DNA of 64,000 nucleotides, taken from NCBI RefSeq assembly GCF_900046475.1, contig NZ_FCOU01000011.1, forward strand, positions 1-64,000, given 5' to 3'. Positions 1 to 12,322 of the stretch are shown here, one piece after another. This DNA is from Collinsella ihumii (GTDB lineage Bacteria; Actinomycetota; Coriobacteriia; Coriobacteriales; Coriobacteriaceae). Position numbers and translations under genes: made by a program. The notes under the pieces are model-generated. The model was not told where the DNA came from and made no database searches. It worked only from the letters and a program-made list of their open reading frames with translations. Position 1 is the stretch's first letter. Each line of letters starts with the position of its first letter.

Positions 1-5
1 AATAA

Positions 6-44
6 GGGGAGGGCCCCGTCGGAAAATCCCGACGGGCCCTCCCC
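6..44 (-). terminator. rrn operon terminator
   Basis: A GC-rich stem lies just after the 5S gene in the direction of transcription. The arms are 6-22 and 28-44, with one bulged base and a five-base loop. A T-rich tail (TTATT) is read on the minus strand at 5-1. The same stem core recurs after the aldolase gene at 9598-9623, so this is a reused terminator type in the genome. Confidence 0.75.
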
Positions 45-64
45 TGCGACGAAGCGCCGTCCAC

Positions 65-185
65 CGGTCAGCGGCGCCCTGCTCTCCCACTGGGCTTCCT
101 CGCAGTATCGTCGGCGCTGGCCGGCTTAGCTTCCGGGTTCGGAATGGGACCGGGCGTGCCCCGGCCGCCAGGACCGCTGACCGGT
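65..185 (-). rRNA. rrf: 5S ribosomal RNA
   Basis: On the minus strand the segment reads as a 5S rRNA: the conserved stretch CCCATTCCGAACCCGGAAG is present, and the two ends pair as the terminal helix (about 61-74 with 174-187). It follows the 23S gene and precedes the terminator, the usual 16S-23S-5S order. The ends are approximate because they are set by the helix alone. Confidence 0.9.
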
Positions 186-279
186 GGGCGGCGCTCCGCC
201 CCGGGGGCGCCCGCGTGCCCCTGAGGGCCGCACAGCGAGTCTCGGGAGCGTCCGCGGTCCGATGCGGTCGGAGTGATGT

Positions 280-3260
<2,981 letters not shown>

Positions 3261-3631
3261 GCCGTCTGATATCCGCGCCCCGGGGGCGTCCCCCGGGGCG
3301 GCGCGAACATACCGGCCGGGGCGGTATCCGCCCCGGCGACCAGATGCTCATTGCTACTACCCATATATAAGGATCGTTTCGATCAATCCGTGTACATGTC
3401 GCAGAATCGATATCCGTTCTTCACTCTGTCAATATCGCTATCGAATCGTATTTCGCTCTCGCCGGACGCCGTGTCGGCGTCCGGGCTCGCTATGCGGCTC
3501 TCAAGGTACGCGGGGCGACCCCGGGGACCGGACGCTGCGGGGAAACCGGGGAAGGCCGAGCGGGCACACCTGGCCGTAGCAATTGTGAGATATTCACTTC
3601 GTCTCTTCCCATGGAAGCTGTCTCTCCCTAG
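3261..3631 (-). other. 16S-23S internal transcribed spacer
   Basis: This spacer of about 370 nt was checked for tRNA-Ile and tRNA-Ala, which often sit here. Neither the TTCGA arm nor a CCA-type acceptor stem is visible. It contains GC-rich palindromes (for example near 3281-3302 and 3470-3485) that are likely processing stems. Confidence 0.6.
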
Positions 3632-5140
<1,509 letters not shown>

Positions 5141-5406
5141 TTCAAAGGCCCGCGCGAGGCGGGCCGATCAGGCCGGGGTGCCCGTCCGGCCGGCATGACG
5201 CCGATCGGATCCATCTCGTATGCGTTCGCATCTTCTGGAGTTAAAAGGAACTTCGCGGGGCCTGGCGTCAAGCCAGACCTCACTCGTCACTTGGTTCTTC
5301 TGGTACACGATCGCACCGGGATCGGTGCTCGTCTTCCCTAAAGTTCCTCGCAGTATCCGGTTCTCAAGGTGCCCGCCTGCGCGGCCCCGCCGCGCGGCAA
5401 GGAGTT

Positions 5407-5435
5407 AATTTAGCCGAATCGACTTGAGGCGTCAA
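5407..5435 (-). promoter_or_regulatory. rrn promoter, proximal
   Basis: On the minus strand a -35 TTGACG (5435-5430) and a -10 TAAATT (5412-5407) are separated by exactly 17 nt. It lies about 270 nt upstream of the 16S 5' end, leaving room for the usual rrn leader. Confidence 0.65.
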
Positions 5436-5536
5436 GGAGTAACTCCATCTCCATATCCGCTCCACAACCCCGAGGCCGCTGCATCGCCGCTTTCGCGTGC
5501 GTCGCTCGCCCGGGTCGTGCGCTTCGGCGGGTTCAT

Positions 5537-5564
5537 ATATTAGGCATTTGTCCTGAATCCGCAA
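5537..5564 (-). promoter_or_regulatory. rrn promoter, distal (candidate)
   Basis: A second candidate on the minus strand has -35 TTGCGG (5564-5559), a 16-nt spacer and -10 TAATAT (5542-5537). Tandem rrn promoters are common. The rest of 5440-5747 holds no gene that I can support. Confidence 0.4.
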
Positions 5565-5747
5565 GGCCCAATCCTGAAAACATCCCGGACCCTTGGGCAC
5601 GGGCCGCGCCCCGACCGTGTATCCCCTGCTTAAACCACCCGTTTATGCGCAGGGCCGCCCATGTGCGGCTGTGGAGGGAATGTGGAGCGGGGCCGGAAAG
5701 GAGATTCGGCCCTCCCCACAACCCCTGAGGAGCATGTCCGCGCTCAT

Positions 5748-5778
5748 AAAAAACGGGACCCTATCCAGGATCCCGTTC
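5748..5778 (-). terminator. terminator of infC-rpmI-rplT
   Basis: The stem AACGGGATCC / GGGTCCCGTT is followed on the minus strand by a run of six T (5753-5748). It lies just past the rplT stop codon and before the rrn promoters. Confidence 0.85.
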
Positions 5779-5809
5779 ATATGCCTCGATATATGTCGCT
5801 GGCGAGAGA

Positions 5810-6169
5810 TTAGGCCTCGAGCGCCTTCTTGGCGATGGCGGCGAGCTCGTTGAAGGACTCGATGTCCTCGTAGGCCATCTGAGCCAGAACCTTGCGGTCG
5901 AGCTCGATGCCGGCGAGCTTCAGGCCGTGCATGAACTTGGAGTAGGAAAGGTCGTTCATGCGGGCAGCGGCGTTGATGCGGGTGATCCAGAGGCTGCGGA
6001 TCTCACGCTTCTTGGCGCGACGGTCGCGGTACTGGTACTGCAGGGAGTGCTGGACCTGCTCTTTAGCATGCTTGTACGTACGCGAAGCGGCACCGTAGTA
6101 ACCCTTCGCGCGGCTCATTACGGTACGGCGCTTCTTCTTGGCGTTCACAGCGCGCTTGACACGTGCCAT
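5810..6169 (-). CDS. rplT: 50S ribosomal protein L20
   Basis: This 119-aa protein begins [20 protein letters not shown] and continues with [17 protein letters not shown], the signature of bacterial L20. Length is normal. L20 binds 23S rRNA early in assembly of the large subunit and, in several bacteria, represses its own operon. It is the last gene of infC-rpmI-rplT, 49 bp after rpmI, and is followed by a strong terminator. The very basic N-terminus is the part that threads into the rRNA. Confidence 0.98.
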   Translation of the reverse strand: MARVKRAVNAKKKRRTVMSRAKGYYGAASRTYKHAKEQVQHSLQYQYRDRRAKKREIRSLWITRINAAARMNDLSYSKFMHGLKLAGIELDRKVLAQMAYEDIESFNELAAIAKKALEA

Positions 6170-6218
6170 ATCTGATCAACTCCTAGTCGGTCTTAGTTGG
6201 TATAGAAGGAAAAACGGC

Positions 6219-6416
6219 TTAGCGGCCAGCGAGACGAGCGTTGACGAGCTTCTTGTCGGCAGCGTCGATCTCGGTCTCCTGGCGGAAATTGCGCTTACGC
6301 TTCGTCGTCTTCTTGGTGAGGATGTGGCTCTTGAACGCCTTAGCGCGCATAAGCTTGCCCGTACCGGTGCGGCGGAAACGCTTCTTGGTGCCGCTGTGGG
6401 ACTTCATCTTAGGCAT
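6219..6416 (-). CDS. rpmI: 50S ribosomal protein L35
   Basis: This 65-aa basic protein ([20 protein letters not shown]) is a clear L35. It sits between infC (27-bp gap) and rplT, the near-universal order. An AAGGAG-like ribosome binding site lies a few bases upstream of its ATG. Confidence 0.98.
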   Translation of the reverse strand: MPKMKSHSGTKKRFRRTGTGKLMRAKAFKSHILTKKTTKRKRNFRQETEIDAADKKLVNARLAGR

Positions 6417-6443
6417 GAACTTCTCCTTAATCGGTTCCTACTA

Positions 6444-7004
6444 CTATTTCTTGGTTGCAGCCTCGTCGCCCTCGACGTTGTCGAAAGCGCCCTTGATCGG
6501 GGCGAGGAGCATAAGCATGTTACGGCCCTCAAGCTTGGGGGCGGATTCGACCGTTGCGTACGGCTTCAGGTCGGCTGCCAGGCGCTCGAGGACATTCAGG
6601 CCCTGCTCGGGATGCGCCATCTCGCGACCGCGGAACATGATCGTGATCTTGACGCGCGCGCCCTTCTTGAGGAAGCGCAGAACGTGGCCCTTCTTGGTCT
6701 CGTAGTCGCCCACGTCGATCTTGGGTCGGAACTTCATTTCCTTGACTTCGACCCTCGACTGGTTCTTACGAGCCTGCTTGGCCTTCATGGCCTGCTGGTA
6801 CTTGTACTTGCCATAATCCATGACCCTGCACACCGGGGGCTCCGCGTTGGGCGCGATCTCTACCAGGTCAAGACCCTGTTCGTCGGCAACGCGCTGAGCG
6901 TCGCGGATGCCGAAAAGGCCCAGCTGCGAACCATCGACGCCAATCAGACGGCACGTGGTCGCGGTGATCTCCCCATTGATGCGGGTGGCATCAGACTTAG
7001 CTAT
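6444..7004 (-). CDS. infC: translation initiation factor IF-3
   Basis: The 186-aa product carries both IF-3 lobes: CRLIGVDGSQLGLFGIRDA at the N-terminus, then the linker helix and the C-terminal domain with RVKITIMFRGREMAHPEQG. I place the start at ATA (7004-7002), because AAGGAGG lies 8 nt upstream and the family N-terminus begins here. No ATG or GTG is suitably placed; upstream in-frame ATGs would add 9-33 non-homologous residues. IF-3 binds the 30S subunit and rejects non-AUG initiator codons. A rare start on its own gene gives the autoregulation known for E. coli infC, which starts with AUU. First gene of infC-rpmI-rplT. Confidence 0.93.
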   Translation of the reverse strand: MAKSDATRINGEITATTCRLIGVDGSQLGLFGIRDAQRVADEQGLDLVEIAPNAEPPVCRVMDYGKYKYQQAMKAKQARKNQSRVEVKEMKFRPKIDVGDYETKKGHVLRFLKKGARVKITIMFRGREMAHPEQGLNVLERLAADLKPYATVESAPKLEGRNMLMLLAPIKGAFDNVEGDEAATKK

Positions 7005-7215
7005 TGTCCCAACCTCCTTCGTTGCTGACACATGAAAATACCCGGTTGCCATGCAGACAGCAGCCGGGTACACCAAACGAAGAACAGGCAGCATTGTGCC
7101 CAAGATCTTATGTTGTGTGACCAGACAGCAGCCATGCAGGCGCCGAAAGGTGGGGGCGATTGCCCCGCTTTCGAAAACACACTGGAATCAGTGCGTTGGT
7201 TATACTAACACAACA
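7005..7215 (-). promoter_or_regulatory. structured leader of the infC operon
   Basis: The leader upstream of infC folds into several stems on the minus strand. One is a long stem at about 7142-7174 (CGAAAG paired with CTTTCG around GGGGC/GCCCC). Another is a stem TACCCGG / CCGGGTA (about 7042-7069) followed by TTTT, which looks like an attenuator. The element GCTGCTGTCTG occurs twice. A TATAAC near 7204-7199 could be a -10 but has no good -35. An L20- or IF-3-responsive leader is a reasonable guess, unproven. Confidence 0.4.
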
Positions 7216-7289
7216 TGCATCGCTCGGCCGCGCTTCACGCTTTCACCACGAGTGGGAGCCCCGGGAGCCCGAACGATGTCATGCATCCC

Positions 7290-7631
7290 CTACTCCCAGC
7301 CCTTCCAGACATCGGGTTGATACCCGACCGTTGCCTTGCGGCCGTTGCGCACGATGGGCTCGCGCAGCACCTGCTGGTTCTCGAGGAGCTTGTCGAACTT
7401 CTGGCTTTCAGCGAGGTAGGTGATGAGCGAGACGGTATCTTGGTCTTTGGCCTTGGGGTCGATCACCTCATCGAGACCGCCGACTGCCTGGACGACGCTT
7501 TGCAGCTCGCCCTTGCTCATCTCCTTTTCCTTCAGGTCGATGAACTGGAACTTGATACGACGCTCCTTGAAGTAGCGCTGCGCCTTCTTGGTGTCGAAGC
7601 TCTTCTTGGTTCCGAAGATCTGGATGTTCAT
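7290..7631 (-). CDS. ArsC/Spx-like thioredoxin-fold protein lacking cysteine
   Basis: A 113-aa protein starting MNIQIFGTKKSFDTKKAQRYF. The fold pattern is that of the ArsC/Spx family: the opening strand, the helix, the middle LREPIVRNGRKATVGY and the end all fit. The family motif GTxxCxxCRK reads GTKKSFDTKK here, and there is no cysteine in the whole protein. It therefore cannot do the thiol chemistry of arsenate reductase or the redox switching of Spx. I chose the start at 7631 because a GAAAGG site lies upstream; the longer form adds 11 unrelated residues. It may act as a binding or regulatory protein. Single gene on the minus strand between infC and tRNA-Leu. Confidence 0.8.
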   Translation of the reverse strand: MNIQIFGTKKSFDTKKAQRYFKERRIKFQFIDLKEKEMSKGELQSVVQAVGGLDEVIDPKAKDQDTVSLITYLAESQKFDKLLENQQVLREPIVRNGRKATVGYQPDVWKGWE

Positions 7632-7664
7632 GGATCGCGTGCCTTTCGTCGCAGGGAGCTTCAA

Positions 7665-7934
7665 TCATACCGGAAGACTCGAACTGCGGCCTGCGCACAG
7701 GAAGACCCCGTCGCCGGGGCCCTGGTTGCTCACTATGGCGCCGGGAAGAGAGCCGTCCGACCTCATCGAGCGCGACGCGGTCGTCTACTGGATCGAGAAG
7801 ATGCTGAAGGAGAAAAACATAGCGGCCCTCGCGAGGTCCTTCGCTTCGCGCATCACGCTCACGAAAGACGGGCTCGTAAGAGCCGCTTTCAATGCAAACT
7901 ACCAGGTCGGAAACGGTGTTTGCTTCGTTTCATC
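7665..7934 (+). other. gap with a possible gene remnant
   Basis: No complete gene is visible in this interval. A plus-strand frame (about 7736-7900, from MAPGREPSDLIERD to FNANYQVG) has protein-like composition. It has no stop of its own and runs on into the antisense of tRNA-Leu, and I do not recognise it. It may be a decayed gene next to the tRNA, or chance. Confidence 0.2.
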
Positions 7935-8021
7935 TGGTGCCCGAGGCGAGACTCGAACTCGCACGATGTCGCCATCGGTGGATTTTGAGTCCACTGCGTC
8001 TGCCAATTCCGCCACTCGGGC
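7935..8021 (-). tRNA. tRNA-Leu (anticodon CAA)
   Basis: An 87-nt tRNA on the minus strand, with acceptor stem GCCCGAG/CTCGGGC, encoded CCA (7937-7935), anticodon loop CTCAAAA giving anticodon CAA, a long variable arm typical of type II leucine tRNAs, and a T-arm with GAGTTCGAGTC. It decodes UUG. Single copy and standing alone. Confidence 0.95.
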
Positions 8022-8057
8022 ACAGCACGCGGACTAGTGTAGCATACGCGGCGGCGG

Positions 8058-9482
8058 TTATGCCTCGCGCATTTCAATCAGCTCGATGCCGCGGCGCATC
8101 TCGTTCTCGTCGCATCCGCGCCCATCGACGCTCGCTTCGCCCATCTGGTTGTCGAAGGGATCCCAGCGGACGCCGTCGCACGCCGGCTCGAGCTCCGCCT
8201 GGAACTGCGTGTTCGCCACCATGCGCCACGGATCGAGGTTGCCGAAGTAATGCAGGCGCCTGGCCTCGTCGCCCTCTCGACGCGCCGAGGACCCGAACGA
8301 GCAGTCGGCCCACAGCCAGCCGTACTCTTCGGTATAAAACATCGCCCAGTCATGCGGCCCCACATGGTCGGGCGCAACGTACAGGCCCGACTGCCAACGC
8401 GCGGGGATGCCGGCGATGCGGCACATCGTGATGAACGTGAGCGCCATCACGCCGCAATCGCCGCGCAGGGATTTCGCGCAGGTGTCGGCGATGCAATCGA
8501 GCTGGGCGTACGAGGGCTGGTAGCGGTAGTCGACGTTCTTGGTGATGTAATCGTAGACGGCGCGCGCCCGGTCGATGGGCCGCTCGATGCCTGCGACCAC
8601 ACGCTGGGTCAGCGTGACGAGATAGGGCGTGAACACGATATGGGGAGCGAGCTCGCACAGATCGGCATCGGTCACGGTATCGTCCGACACCACATGCTTC
8701 TCCGGAGCGGGCGCCAATGTGTCCACATACGGCGCGCGAATGCGGTAGGTGTACGTCGCCTCGAAGTCGTGATGCTCGCGCGAGCCCCAAAACGCCGTGC
8801 GGGAGGGCGCTCCCTCCTTCGCCACCAGCACGCCGGGGGTCCAATCGGTCACCTCGATATCGGACTGCTGGGGGCATGCGGTGGGAACCGGCAGCCAGGC
8901 GCGCAGCATCTCGCCCGGCTGAGCACCCGGAACGGAGATCGACGCCTTGAGCGTGATGACGCGCTCGGCGCCCCCGCGCTCATGCATGCCCTCGAGCATG
9001 GCGGAGCGGGCGGCGGTATCCACGGGATCCGCCGGCTTGAGACCAGGGACCTCCTTGGGATAGACGCGCAGCGAGTCGATGAAATTCTCGAGGAAGCGCT
9101 GCTCCCCATCGATATAGCGCCAATCGATGCGCCTGCGCGCGATCAGGCCGTCAAGCTGGCCCTCGGTGAACTCCGGCCACTCCCTGCGGATCGCCTCGAG
9201 CGCCGCGGCACGGGTCACGCAGAACTGCTGCGCGAGGCGTCCCATGCGATGCCGTTCGACGCGAAGGCAGGCCGCCATCTCCGACGTCGGGCTCTGCGCG
9301 AGCAACGCGTCGCAGGCCTCGATCGCCTGGGTGAGATGGCCCGCCGCCTTGAGCCGCTCGACCTCGGGCGGAAGCCCTATCACCAGATACGGATAATCCG
9401 CGTTGGAAACCTCATCCATGCAGCCCACGGGCCCCGACGTCACGAGCTTCCCCTCTTCTGGCCATACCGTTTGAACAGCCAT
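8058..9482 (-). CDS. transglutaminase-like domain protein
   Basis: A 474-aa protein. The C-terminal half carries a transglutaminase-like core of the cysteine-protease fold. The catalytic triad is visible as Cys in LRGDCGVMAL, His in VGPHDWAMFY and Asp in GWLWADCSFG. The N-terminal half is alpha-helical (AAGHLTQAIEACDALL suggests a TPR-like start) and is followed by a beta-rich region (LKASISVPGAQPGEMLRAWLPVP). No signal peptide is visible, so it probably acts in the cytoplasm. The start at 9482 has AAGGGGGAG upstream; a longer frame runs into the aldolase gene antisense and is not coding. Substrate unknown; a peptidase or deamidase role is as likely as cross-linking. Confidence 0.85.
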   Translation of the reverse strand: MAVQTVWPEEGKLVTSGPVGCMDEVSNADYPYLVIGLPPEVERLKAAGHLTQAIEACDALLAQSPTSEMAACLRVERHRMGRLAQQFCVTRAAALEAIRREWPEFTEGQLDGLIARRRIDWRYIDGEQRFLENFIDSLRVYPKEVPGLKPADPVDTAARSAMLEGMHERGGAERVITLKASISVPGAQPGEMLRAWLPVPTACPQQSDIEVTDWTPGVLVAKEGAPSRTAFWGSREHHDFEATYTYRIRAPYVDTLAPAPEKHVVSDDTVTDADLCELAPHIVFTPYLVTLTQRVVAGIERPIDRARAVYDYITKNVDYRYQPSYAQLDCIADTCAKSLRGDCGVMALTFITMCRIAGIPARWQSGLYVAPDHVGPHDWAMFYTEEYGWLWADCSFGSSARREGDEARRLHYFGNLDPWRMVANTQFQAELEPACDGVRWDPFDNQMGEASVDGRGCDENEMRRGIELIEMREA

Positions 9483-9597
9483 GTTCTCCCCCTTATGCAT
9501 GTGCGCCCCCGGCGCACGTATTCCTGACCGCCCCATTGTACGCAACGGATCTGAGCAACAACGACCCCGTCCCAAAAAGCGCCAAGAGACGAGAAAG

Positions 9598-9623
9598 GCC
9601 CGTCGGAAAATCCCGACGGGCCA
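9598..9623 (-). terminator. terminator of the aldolase gene
   Basis: A perfect 10-bp stem (GGCCCGTCGG with its complement) and a five-base loop lie about 30 bp past the aldolase stop, followed on the minus strand by TTTCTCGTC. The stem core matches that of the rrn terminator at 6-44. Confidence 0.75.
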
Positions 9624-9651
9624 AGATGCGAGCTCAACGAACAGGCGGAAT

Positions 9652-10518
9652 CTACGCCTTGTTGACGGAACCGAACTCCTCCATGAGCTCCTTGGTGCGC
9701 GCGACGATCGCGTCGCGACCGGGCTTGAGGAGCTTGCGGGGGTCGTAGCCCTTGCCCTGCTGGTCCTTGCCGGCCTCGATGTACTCGCGCGTAGCGGCGG
9801 CAAAGACGAGCTGCAGGTCGGTGTTGACGTTGATCTTGGAAACGCCCATGGAGATGGCCTTCTGGATCTGGTCGACGGGGATGCCGGTGCCGCCGTGAAG
9901 GACGAGCGGCAGGTCGCCGACCTTCTCCTTGATCTCGGCCAGACGGTCGAAGGACAGGCCCGCCCAGTCGGCAGGATAGACGCCGTGGATGTTGCCGATG
10001 CCGCAGGCGAGGAAGTCGACGCCCAGGTCGGCGATCTGCTTGCACTCGTCAGGATCGGCGAGCTCGCCGTTGGAGGCCACGCCGTCCTCGACGCCGCCGA
10101 TGCCGCCGACCTCGGCCTCGATGGAAATGCCCTTGGAGTGGGCGAGCTCGACGAGCTCCTTGGTGCGGTCGAGGTTGATCTGGAAGGTCTCCTCATGGGA
10201 GCCGTCGTACATGATGGAGGTGAAGCCCGCCTCGATGCACTTGAAGCAGTCCTCATAGGAACCGTGATCGAGGTGCAGGGCGACCGGGACGGTGATGCCC
10301 AGGGCCTCGACGGCGGCCTTGACCATGTCGGCGCAGACCTTGTAGCCGCCCATCCACTTGGCGGCGCCGCCGGTGCACTGCATGATCAGCGGGGACTTGG
10401 CCTCCTCGGCGGCGGCCAGGATGGAAAGCGTCCACTCCAGGTTGTTGGTGTTGAAGGCGCCGAGCGCGTAGTGGCCGGCCTCGGCCTTCTTGAGCATGTC
10501 TGCTGCATTGACGAGCAT
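9652..10518 (-). CDS. fba: class II fructose-bisphosphate aldolase
   Basis: This 288-aa protein has the class II zinc aldolase motifs: NTNNLEW near residue 23, HLDHGSYED (zinc-binding His), MYDGSHEE, and the C-terminal VLHGGTGIP and INVNTDLQ. It splits fructose 1,6-bisphosphate into glyceraldehyde 3-phosphate and dihydroxyacetone phosphate in the cytoplasm, or runs in reverse for gluconeogenesis. Length is normal. AGGGAGG sits just upstream of the ATG. It is a single-gene unit with its own terminator. A tagatose-bisphosphate or ketose aldolase of the same family cannot be excluded by motif alone. Confidence 0.93.
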   Translation of the reverse strand: MLVNAADMLKKAEAGHYALGAFNTNNLEWTLSILAAAEEAKSPLIMQCTGGAAKWMGGYKVCADMVKAAVEALGITVPVALHLDHGSYEDCFKCIEAGFTSIMYDGSHEETFQINLDRTKELVELAHSKGISIEAEVGGIGGVEDGVASNGELADPDECKQIADLGVDFLACGIGNIHGVYPADWAGLSFDRLAEIKEKVGDLPLVLHGGTGIPVDQIQKAISMGVSKINVNTDLQLVFAAATREYIEAGKDQQGKGYDPRKLLKPGRDAIVARTKELMEEFGSVNKA

Positions 10519-10641
10519 GTAAAACCTCCCTGTAGGTTTGCTCTGGTACTTCGATTGATTTTACCACTGTCCAAACTGGCCAGATATCGCAATTGAAGAA
10601 CCAAGGACCGGATAACACCTACCATGTTGCGACCCGCCCCG

Positions 10642-11322
10642 TCAAGCGGCGACCTCTTTGGCCCGCATGCTCTCGTGGTACCTGCCCTCCACACCGATCA
10701 CGTCGCGCACGAGGCGCATGTAGAAGCCGGCGAACTCCGCTTCGGGCTTGCGCAGGTAGTCCTCCGGATGCATCTCCCCCGGGCCGTCGGACTGGTACGC
10801 CGACGGGCTTGAGCGGTCGTAGAGGTACACCTGCCCGACCGCCTGCCACGCGCCGTCCACGCATGCGATCCGCACGCCGATCGACCCGTCGACCCAATGC
10901 TCCACCTCGCAGATATGGGGGTCGTACACGTCGTAGCGCCTGTCGGTCCGCACGTCCACAAGGACCACCATGCCCGTCTCGCGGTCCTTGTCCTTGATGG
11001 CGAAGCGCGAGAACAGCTGTGTCTCGTCGATCTGGCGCAGCACGTCGGCAGCGCCCGCGGGCGCGTCCGAGGGAGGCTCGTCGGCGAGCATCTGCAGCGG
11101 CGTCCTCCCCCGGCGCAGCGGACGCTCGAACAGGACCCATTCGGTGAAGCACATGTTGAGGTAGACGACGTCGCCCTCCGTCAGGCAATCCTGATAGCAG
11201 ACGGCCGGATCGACGAACTCCATGAACTCCTCGTTGGCCTCGTTCAGAAACGTCCATTTCCGCTTGACCCACCACTCCGCAGCAAACTGAACGGCATCTT
11301 TGACATCTTGATAATTTCCCAT
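10642..11322 (-). CDS. uncharacterised protein
   Basis: A 226-aa soluble acidic protein that I do not recognise. It begins MGNYQDVKDAVQFAAEWWVKRKWTFLNEAN and has no signal peptide or membrane segment. The middle (TGMVVLVDVRTDRRYDVYDPHICEVEHWVDGSIGVRI) is predicted to be mainly beta. The start at 11322 has AAAGGAA 6 nt upstream; the longer frame adds a non-coding-looking stretch. Codon use matches its neighbours, so it is probably a real native gene. It lies alone between the aldolase and MBL hydrolase genes on the same strand, with no operon link. Confidence 0.6.
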   Translation of the reverse strand: MGNYQDVKDAVQFAAEWWVKRKWTFLNEANEEFMEFVDPAVCYQDCLTEGDVVYLNMCFTEWVLFERPLRRGRTPLQMLADEPPSDAPAGAADVLRQIDETQLFSRFAIKDKDRETGMVVLVDVRTDRRYDVYDPHICEVEHWVDGSIGVRIACVDGAWQAVGQVYLYDRSSPSAYQSDGPGEMHPEDYLRKPEAEFAGFYMRLVRDVIGVEGRYHESMRAKEVAA

Positions 11323-11496
11323 GATTCGTTCCTTTCGCTTTGGATTAATTGGGTATCCAAAGCTTACGTGCCTGACGATGGAACGAACCGAGACTGGGAT
11401 AATTAGGGATGTGGACGCTGACGCATCTCGCATGCATCCTTGCGCGCATCCGACCCGCATCCGACAAGGACCCTACAAGCGCGGGTCAGACGATGA

Positions 11497-11528
11497 GGCC
11501 CGGCATCTCGCAACCGAGATGCCGGGCC
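11497..11528 (-). terminator. terminator of the MBL hydrolase / relA run
   Basis: A perfect 14-bp stem GGCCCGGCATCTCG with a four-base loop, about 54 bp past the MBL hydrolase stop. The T-rich tail is weak, but the stem is very stable and could stop transcription from both sides. Confidence 0.6.
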
Positions 11529-11581
11529 CCGCCTCATGGAACCTATCGAATCTGCACGCAGGCACAAAATGCCGGCGGCGG

Positions 11582-12289
11582 TCAGTAGCCCATGCTGAGG
11601 GCGCGCCGGACGAAGACGTTGTTCTCGAGCTCGGCGGACACGGTCGTGTTGTCGTTGTGGCCGACCAGGCAGAGCGTGTCGGGCGGCAGCAGGCGGAACA
11701 TGTGCGCCAGCGAGTGCATGATGGTGGTCTCGTCGCCGCCGGGAAGGTCGGTGCGCCCGTGGCTGCCCGGGAACAGCGTGTCGCCGCAGAAGGCCACGTT
11801 GCCGGTCTCGGTCGCGGCGAACAGCACGATGCCGCCGGGCGTGTGCCCCGGGGTGGCGATGACCTGGAGGCGCACATCGCCGAACGCGACCACGTCCCCC
11901 TCGGCGAGCAGGCGATCGGGCTCCGGGGGCTGATCGGTCGCGATCCCCCACATCTCGCGCAGGGAGGCGGGATGCGTGGCGGCCGTCTCGACATCGTCCG
12001 CCGAGATCATGAAGGGGATCTTCTCGCCCAGGACCCGACGCAGCCCCGCCAAGCCCCCGGTATGGTCGGCATGGCCGTGCGTGCAGACGAACGCCACCGG
12101 GCGCACGTCGGGATGGCGCGCCGTGAAACGGCGCGCGAGCTCCTCGCCCTCCCACGCGGGATCGATGATCACCGCTTCGTCGCCGGAGATGACGAAGTAC
12201 GTATTGGTCTGGATGGGACCGTTCACGACGCGCTCGACGGCAAGCGAGCCGTGCGGCGCCATATCGAGCTCGAACGGCGTGGTATCCAT
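11582..12289 (-). CDS. MBL-fold metallo-hydrolase (glyoxalase II-like)
   Basis: A 235-aa protein with the metallo-beta-lactamase zinc motif THGHADH near residue 71, followed by the downstream ligands PGHTPGG, FCGDTLFPGSHGR and GHNDN. This pattern is that of the glyoxalase II-like family that hydrolyses thioesters such as S-lactoylglutathione, though members act on varied substrates and this lineage is not known to make glutathione. No signal peptide. It follows relA/spoT by 33 bp on the same strand and probably shares its transcript, an arrangement seen in other bacteria. Confidence 0.9.
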   Translation of the reverse strand: MDTTPFELDMAPHGSLAVERVVNGPIQTNTYFVISGDEAVIIDPAWEGEELARRFTARHPDVRPVAFVCTHGHADHTGGLAGLRRVLGEKIPFMISADDVETAATHPASLREMWGIATDQPPEPDRLLAEGDVVAFGDVRLQVIATPGHTPGGIVLFAATETGNVAFCGDTLFPGSHGRTDLPGGDETTIMHSLAHMFRLLPPDTLCLVGHNDNTTVSAELENNVFVRRALSMGY

Positions 12290-12322
12290 GGAAATCCTTT
12301 CTGATGGGACGACGCGGCGGCG

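Noticed and set aside
3261-3631. tRNA genes in the 16S-23S spacer
   Set aside because: No tRNA-like T-arm or acceptor stem was found on either strand.
8058-10256. A 732-codon frame spanning the transglutaminase-like gene and the aldolase gene region
   Set aside because: Its first 250 codons are the wrong frame of the aldolase gene; the real start is at 9482 with a good ribosome site.
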